The translations under genes and the position numbers were made by a program. A stretch of DNA of 64,000 nucleotides. It comes from an uncultured Alphaproteobacteria bacterium (GTDB lineage Bacteria; Pseudomonadota; Alphaproteobacteria; VGEJ01). The stretch spans positions 1 through 64,000 of the forward strand of contig CAJWJK010000003.1 in the NCBI GenBank assembly GCA_913041535.1, in the 5' to 3' direction. Position 1 is the first letter of the stretch. Each line of letters starts with the position of its first letter. The notes below the pieces were generated by a model, which worked only from the letters and a program-made list of their open reading frames with translations, searched no databases and had not been told where the DNA came from. Of this stretch, positions 59,224-64,000 are shown piece after piece.

Positions 59224-60618
59224 TCAGCCTTCAATGGTGCGGCGCAACAATTCAACGTCTTCAGCTAAGCTGGCGTCTTCACTGCATAGTTGTTCGACTT
59301 TACGAACAGCGTGCATGACCGTGGTATGGTCTCGACCTCCAAATTTCCTGCCAATTTCTGGTAACGATCGTGAAGTAAGCTGCTTAGCGAGGAACATTGC
59401 CACTTGGCGTGGCCTTGCCACAGAACGTGCTCTGCGCGCCGAATGCATGTCAGCTAAACGAATATTGTAGTGCGCCGCCACGCGTTTCTGAATATCTTCA
59501 ATTGTTACTCGGCGGTCATTTGCGCGCAAAAGGTCACTTAAGATCTCGTGCGCCATTTCTACAGTTATGGAGCGGCCTACAAGCGTAGAATAAGCAACAA
59601 CTCGGTTGAGGGCTCCCTCTAATTCGCGGACGTTGGACGATATCCTATGGGCAAGAAACTCCAATACCCGCTGCGGCACGTCAACGGAATTCGAAAGTTC
59701 AATCTTGGATTGTAAAATCCCTAAACGGAGTTCGTAATCTGTTGCATGAATGTCGGCAACAAGACCCCATCCCAGTCGGGATCGCAGTCGCTCTTCCATG
59801 CCATCAAGGTCTGAAGGTGATCTGTCGCCTGAAATAATCACTTGCCGATTTTGATCTACCAAAGCATTGAATGTGTGAAAAAACTCTTCCTGGGTAGAGT
59901 CTTTTCCGCTGATAAACTGAACATCATCAATCATGAGAACATCGACAGATCGAAACTGGTGTTTAAAAGCCATTACATCTTTGAAACGGAGAGCGCGAAC
60001 GAATTGATACATAAATTTCTCTGCGGAAAGATAAATCACCTTTCTTTCCGGTCGGTGAGCACGGATATCAGCTGCAATCGCGTGCATAAGGTGTGTTTTT
60101 CCTAGCCCTACACCGCCGTATATAAATAAGGGATTGAAAGGCACTTCAACAGAGCTCGCCGCGCGTCTTGCTGCTGCATATGCTAACTCGTTAGGCTTCC
60201 CTACGACAAAATTATCAAAGGTAAAACGAGGATCCAGAGGTGCGCCAACATCTCCGAGAGGTGTTCCATACTGGGCTAAGGGCTCTTTGGGTGGAGATTT
60301 AGGCTTTTCGCTATCGTGATTATGTGGGCCGATGACCCGTTCACGGCCGTGGGGTGTGATTTGAATGTCCAAAGAACGCAAGTCTGGGTACACCCCTCGC
60401 CAGAGAGCATGTATGCGATCTGCATAATGACTGCGAACCCAATCACGCATGAATCTTGTGGGCACTGTCATTGTGATGCGATCGTTATCAATAGCCGTTA
60501 GGGTGAGTGGTTTAAGCCAGCTGTTGAACGCTGCATCACCAAACTCTGAGCGAAGACTACCGCGAATCCTGTCCCACTGCGTTTGGGAAGGTGACGGTGT
60601 GCGTGCGTCGTCGGACAT
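59224..60618 (-). CDS. dnaA: Chromosomal replication initiator DnaA
   Basis: Domain III has Walker A GGVGLGKTH (168-176), Walker B VLMIDDVQF and sensor RLRSRLGWGLVADI. Domain IV ends with GGRDHTTVMHAVRK, the DNA-binding signature for DnaA boxes. 464 residues. It lies about 58 kb from the hemE-side origin candidate and is transcribed towards it. Confidence 0.97.
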   Translation of the reverse strand: MSDDARTPSPSQTQWDRIRGSLRSEFGDAAFNSWLKPLTLTAIDNDRITMTVPTRFMRDWVRSHYADRIHALWRGVYPDLRSLDIQITPHGRERVIGPHNHDSEKPKSPPKEPLAQYGTPLGDVGAPLDPRFTFDNFVVGKPNELAYAAARRAASSVEVPFNPLFIYGGVGLGKTHLMHAIAADIRAHRPERKVIYLSAEKFMYQFVRALRFKDVMAFKHQFRSVDVLMIDDVQFISGKDSTQEEFFHTFNALVDQNRQVIISGDRSPSDLDGMEERLRSRLGWGLVADIHATDYELRLGILQSKIELSNSVDVPQRVLEFLAHRISSNVRELEGALNRVVAYSTLVGRSITVEMAHEILSDLLRANDRRVTIEDIQKRVAAHYNIRLADMHSARRARSVARPRQVAMFLAKQLTSRSLPEIGRKFGGRDHTTVMHAVRKVEQLCSEDASLAEDVELLRRTIEG

Positions 60619-61050
60619 AGATTACAGTGCTGCCAGCATTATAGCTAAAGCGCAGCCGTGACAAGTATTTGGATATGTAGAGATAGGACTCACGTAAAAT
60701 GTAACGTATAAGTCACTTGGATCGACCATATAGCTGGTATACTCCCCGTTATAATTATTTATTTATGATAATAAGATGCTTGTTGCGCAGCGTCTTTACG
60801 TATCAAATTTTGTATAACCAAATAGCTAGAGCTACTTCTCTATCGATTACTTCTCCAATACTTTAATGTTGCTGACAAAGGAACATACCGTACAGCAGCA
60901 CAGTACTGCTGAGCGGCCGTCTGTGCAACGGGTCCAAATAGAGAACTAGCGAAAATTCGTAAAGCGCTGCCGCTGTAGGCCGAAAATTTTACAATATATT
61001 AGGAGTGAGTCTGGGTAGTTACCCTGGGGTATGCAGTCACACAGTTCATT
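60619..61050. other. Intergenic region between rpsT and dnaA
   Basis: 432 bases, presumed dnaA promoter region. No TTATCCACA box; one TTATACAAA on the minus strand near 60811-60819 has one mismatch to TTATNCACA. CAGCAG/CTGCTG at 60893-60911 is a small hairpin. No tRNA, long ORF or terminator with T tract was found. Confidence 0.5.
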
Positions 61051-61314
61051 CTACGTTATTGCAGCTACTCCAGCAGTCAGTCTAGATACCTTTCGGGCAG
61101 CCGTATTTCGGTGAATAGCGCCACGGCTCGCTGCCCGCATGATTTCTGGCTCTGCCGCCTTCAGTGCCACTTTTGCGGCCTCTTTGTCTCTCTCGCCAAT
61201 AGCCTGCTCAACTCTTCTTATAAAGCTTCGCATACGGTTAATGCGCATGCGATTTACTAGGAAGCGGCGTTGGTTCCGTCGAACGCGTTTTCGCGCAGAC
61301 ACATGTTGGGGCAT
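61051..61314 (-). CDS. rpsT: 30S ribosomal protein S20
   Basis: 87 residues, very basic. SARKRVRRNQRRFLVNRMRINRMRSFIRRVEQAI then RGAIHRNTAARKVSRLTAGVAAI, the S20 pattern. Placed upstream of dnaA as in other alphaproteobacteria. Confidence 0.96.
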   Translation of the reverse strand: MPQHVSARKRVRRNQRRFLVNRMRINRMRSFIRRVEQAIGERDKEAAKVALKAAEPEIMRAASRGAIHRNTAARKVSRLTAGVAAIT

Positions 61315-61402
61315 AAAAAAATCTCCGACTTACATAGCCGGCGCCTTATATCGTTGAGTGGCGGCCACGTCAAGTAATCCTTGTTGAAACTGGGCGTAAG
61401 CT

Positions 61403-61765
61403 TTACTCAGTGTGGGGCATAATGGAAAAAAGAACCTGAACTTTATCATTATTCTGAAGAATCGATAGTGATAATGATTCGCCTTCACGCAAAAAATGCA
61501 GGTGCCCTGTTTTTGTCCAGCCAAGCGCTGGCAGAGTTGAATGGTAAAAGCTTTGAACTTTGGCGACTGCCACGGTTCCAATGGCTGCTGCTTCAATAAT
61601 TCGTCCATCAGGTTTATCAAAAACGAGTGTAGCGCTCTTCACTTCCTCTAATTCTTCCATCAAGGGAAGGTCTTCGATTCCGGCAAGAAATTCGGGGTTT
61701 TGCCCAATAGCACGCCCGATACCAAAAACAAGCCAAAGTAGGGTGAAGAATGTTAGATGTTTCAT
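61403..61765 (-). CDS. Small exported protein of unknown function
   Basis: 120 residues with a signal peptide (MKHLTFFTLLWLVFGIGRAIGQ). Mature part has EVKSATLVFDKPDGRIIEAAAIG and FYHSTLPALGWTKT, a pattern I recall as an unnamed alphaproteobacterial protein beside mutM. ATG 61765 overlaps the mutM stop as TAATG; ATG 61786 is in frame upstream. Confidence 0.75.
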   Translation of the reverse strand: MKHLTFFTLLWLVFGIGRAIGQNPEFLAGIEDLPLMEELEEVKSATLVFDKPDGRIIEAAAIGTVAVAKVQSFYHSTLPALGWTKTGHLHFLREGESLSLSILQNNDKVQVLFSIMPHTE

Positions 61766-62595
61766 TAACGTTGATGCCTTGAGCAAAAAAAAGTGGAGCG
61801 GCCACCTTGAACTATACGTTTAACACCCGTCGAACAGACACAATTTGGACAGGGTTTGTGTTCACATCCGTATACAGAGAATTCGTGTTGAAAATAGCCA
61901 ATGCTGCCCGTTGACTGTACATAGTCTCGTAGCGTGGAACCGCCAGCGTGAATAGCATCATTAAGCACATTACGAATAGCAATCGCGAGGCGGTGTGCGC
62001 GCAAGCCTTTAACGGAATTAGCTAAACGACGCGGTGAAATGCCAGCTCGATACAGTGCCTCGCATGCGTAAATGTTGCCGAGGCCAGCTACAATGGTTTG
62101 ATCCAGTAGCGCTACCTTAATGGCCATTTTCCGCCCGGATAGGGCGGATTCCAGAACTGGTCCAGTGAAGTCTCTTCCAAGTGGTTCTAGCCCAAGCTTG
62201 CGTAGTAGGCGATGTTGTTCGATGGAGGCTTTGGGAACTAAAGTCATAAGGCCAAACCGACGAGGGTCTGTGTAGGTGAGAATAGTGCCATCTTTAAAGT
62301 GGATAATCACGTGGTCGTGTTTACCAGGTTGTATGTCCTTGTATCCTGAAACAACAAGAGTTCCTGACATTCCCAAGTGAACGAGCAACACCATCCCGTT
62401 ATCAAGCGTAAGGAGAATATATTTGGCCCTTCGTTCAATTTCTGTGACCATACGACCTGCAAGGCTCCGAGAGAATCCTTGAGGAAAGGGAATGCGGAGA
62501 GATGATTTCCGCTGAACAACGGAAACAATACGCGAACCCATAATCAACGGGGCCATGCCCCGACACACAGTTTCTACTTCAGGAAGTTCCGGCAC
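61765..62595 (-). CDS. mutM: Formamidopyrimidine-DNA glycosylase
   Basis: Removes 8-oxoguanine. N-terminal PELPEVE with catalytic Pro2 and Glu3, Lys in the LVHLGMSGTL region near residue 57, helix-two-turn-helix at AGLGNIYACEAL, and a zinc finger with C-x2-C and FFCSRHQ at the end. 276 residues, normal. Confidence 0.97.
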   Translation of the reverse strand: MPELPEVETVCRGMAPLIMGSRIVSVVQRKSSLRIPFPQGFSRSLAGRMVTEIERRAKYILLTLDNGMVLLVHLGMSGTLVVSGYKDIQPGKHDHVIIHFKDGTILTYTDPRRFGLMTLVPKASIEQHRLLRKLGLEPLGRDFTGPVLESALSGRKMAIKVALLDQTIVAGLGNIYACEALYRAGISPRRLANSVKGLRAHRLAIAIRNVLNDAIHAGGSTLRDYVQSTGSIGYFQHEFSVYGCEHKPCPNCVCSTGVKRIVQGGRSTFFCSRHQR

Positions 62596-62639
62596 CCTAT
62601 TAGCCTAGCCGAAACGAGCGCTCTGGGCTATCTTCTGTT

Positions 62640-63434
62640 ATGGTTTCACGATTTTCTTCCTTCGAACCAGAACCACGGGCGGGTTGGACGCGTTTTGGTG
62701 AGCGTCTCGTTCCGAGCCAAGAGAAGATAGGGCTGGTTCGTAATGTATTTGATAGTGTTGCGCCAAGGTATGACCTTATGAATGACCTAATGAGTTTGGG
62801 AATTCATCGCTTATGGAAGGATCGCCTTGTGTCATGGCTACAACCACGGCAAACAATGCGTATCCTTGACGTTGCGGGGGGTACAGGGGACGTTGCTCTT
62901 CGCATGTATGGTAGACGTAAAGAGCTGAGTGGTGACCAAGTAGGCGGAATTACTGTTTGTGATGTAAATATTGAGATGTTGGAAATTGGTCGTGATAGGG
63001 CCCTCAATTCCGGTATAGTTGAGGGCATTGAGTGGGTATGTAGTGATGCTGAAAGTCTTTGTTGGCCTGATGATACTTTTGATGCGTACACAATTGCTTT
63101 CGGCATCCGCAACGTCACCAATATGAAGCTTGCGCTTTCTGAGGCCAAGCGTGTTTTGAAACCTGGTGGACGCTTTATGTGCCTTGAATTTAGCAAACCG
63201 ATTATCCCGGCAATAGTGCCTCTCTATAACGCTTATTCGGAACATGTATTACCGCGCATGGGTGAATGTGTAACGGCGCATGGAGATGCTTATCGATATC
63301 TAGTGGAGAGCATTCGCCGCTTTCCAGATCAAGAGGTATTGGCCGGTATGTTGTGCGATGTTGGTTTAGAACGAGTGCGGTACCGCAACCTGTCTGGCGG
63401 AATTGCGGCACTACACTCAGCGTGGTGTCTTTAG
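62640..63434 (+). CDS. ubiE: Demethylmenaquinone/2-polyprenyl-1,4-benzoquinol methyltransferase
   Basis: C-methylation of ubiquinone (and menaquinone) precursors with SAM. VFDSVAPRYDLMNDLMSLGIHRLWKD is the family start, LDVAGGTGDVALRM the SAM loop near residue 75, and NLSGGIAALHSAW the usual end. 264 residues. 44 bases divergent from mutM. Confidence 0.96.
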   Translation: MVSRFSSFEPEPRAGWTRFGERLVPSQEKIGLVRNVFDSVAPRYDLMNDLMSLGIHRLWKDRLVSWLQPRQTMRILDVAGGTGDVALRMYGRRKELSGDQVGGITVCDVNIEMLEIGRDRALNSGIVEGIEWVCSDAESLCWPDDTFDAYTIAFGIRNVTNMKLALSEAKRVLKPGGRFMCLEFSKPIIPAIVPLYNAYSEHVLPRMGECVTAHGDAYRYLVESIRRFPDQEVLAGMLCDVGLERVRYRNLSGGIAALHSAWCL

Positions 63435-63586
63435 TTTAAGGACAATGCCTTACTGATAAAGTCCGCAGGGTCGCGCTCTCATAGGGTACATTCACCGATT
63501 ATATATGTTGCAATCAATTCGTTTCTGGTCTGTGGGGGAGTACTAATGCCAGGCCTTCAGCAAAGAAAACCGTATTAGGTATAGAT

Positions 63587-64000
63587 GTGCTTGAGACTCT
63601 TCGTCATATACTACGACTATTCATAATCGGACGTATATTAGTGCGTTACGATGCATTATTTCCATTAGAGGCTTTGGATTTAGGCCTAGTGGTTGCCTGG
63701 GCCGTGCGGATTTTGGGAGGGCGACCTGACAAAAGGTTCGTGGGTAAAAGGCAAGGTGAGCGTCTAGCAGCTGCTATGCAGGAGCTGGGCCCTACTTTTA
63801 TCAAGCTTGGCCAGTTGATTTCAACCCGACCTGACTTGGTGGGCGAGCCCATGGCTACTGATCTTGCAGAATTGCGTGACCAGTTAAAACCATTCGCTCC
63901 ATCCGAAGTTCGAAATGCCGTGGAAACAGAGTTTTCAGCCCCACTGGAGTCGTTGTTTTCTAGTTTCCAACTAGAGCCGATCGCTGCGGCATCTATCGCC
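63587..64000 (+). CDS. ubiB: Ubiquinone biosynthesis protein UbiB, N-terminal part
   Basis: GTG 63587 opens a frame that runs to the window end. LETLRHILRLFIIGRILVRYDALFPLE and FIKLGQLISTRPDLVG (the KxGQ motif of the ADCK/UbiB atypical kinase family) are visible. It follows ubiE by 152 bases, the usual ubiE-ubiB order. The kinase catalytic part lies outside. Confidence 0.92.
   Translation, partial: MLETLRHILRLFIIGRILVRYDALFPLEALDLGLVVAWAVRILGGRPDKRFVGKRQGERLAAAMQELGPTFIKLGQLISTRPDLVGEPMATDLAELRDQLKPFAPSEVRNAVETEFSAPLESLFSSFQLEPIAAASIA

Noticed and set aside
61003..61035. Hairpin GGGTA-GT-TACCC as rpsT terminator
   Set aside because: The 2-base loop and 5-bp stem without a T tract are not a credible terminator.

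Overview
The window looks like a chromosome segment of an alphaproteobacterium, probably a free-living marine or aquatic, Rhodospirillales-like lineage with moderate GC. The evidence is gene order: hemH-hemE next to an origin-like gap and ppsR-aroE-coaE-dnaQ-secB; fxsA and a Tim44-like/MltA pair; hisB-DUF2628-hisH-GNAT-hisA-hisF-hisE-HIT; hslVU; mnmE-mnmG-rsmG-parA-parB; and rpsT-dnaA-dnaN-recF-gyrB. The species is not identified. No rRNA, tRNA, IS element, prophage or CRISPR array was seen.

Layout. 1-2199: haem genes on the minus strand and a candidate replication origin (1801-2199) with a consensus DnaA box and short direct repeats. 2200-13.7 kb: ppsR, aroE, coaE, dnaQ, secB, fxsA, Tim44-like, mltA, dapB, a DUF2244 gene interrupted by one amber codon, nth, a putative lipoprotein, a bactofilin, an EI24 membrane protein and an amidase. 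13.8-19.6 kb: an adenosine-kinase-like gene and the his operon. 19.7-27.9 kb: an accessory locus with a fold-type-II PLP enzyme and a ProXWV betaine-type ABC transporter, facing an operon of an M19 peptidase homologue that lacks part of its metal site, a 563-residue protein I do not recognise, and a DUF3726 protein. 28-39.3 kb: hslVU, lutABC plus smr, and the parB-parA-rsmG-mnmG-mnmE block, with a perfect parS inside rsmG and several genes without ATG starts. 39.3-52.2 kb: ogt, an orphan groES behind a CIRCE operator, a lone oligopeptide-type binding protein, a nucleoside hydrolase, a second amidase, heptose genes hldD/hldE, a phosphatase, an ABC-2 exporter, a YcgN-type cysteine-cluster protein and a DapA-like enzyme. 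52.2-64 kb: a class A PBP, gyrB-recF-dnaN-dnaA, rpsT, mutM, and divergent ubiE-ubiB (cut by the window end).

How it works together: most genes are core replication, segregation, cell-envelope and biosynthesis functions typical of an origin-proximal region. Genes are tightly packed: many neighbours overlap by ATGA, TAATG or GTGA, and several convergent pairs abut or overlap at their 3' ends. The most unusual items are the probable ATT start of parA and CTG start of mnmE, the single amber codon in the DUF2244 gene, groES without groEL, and the 19.7-27.9 kb locus. All functional calls come from reading the sequence; no database search was run.
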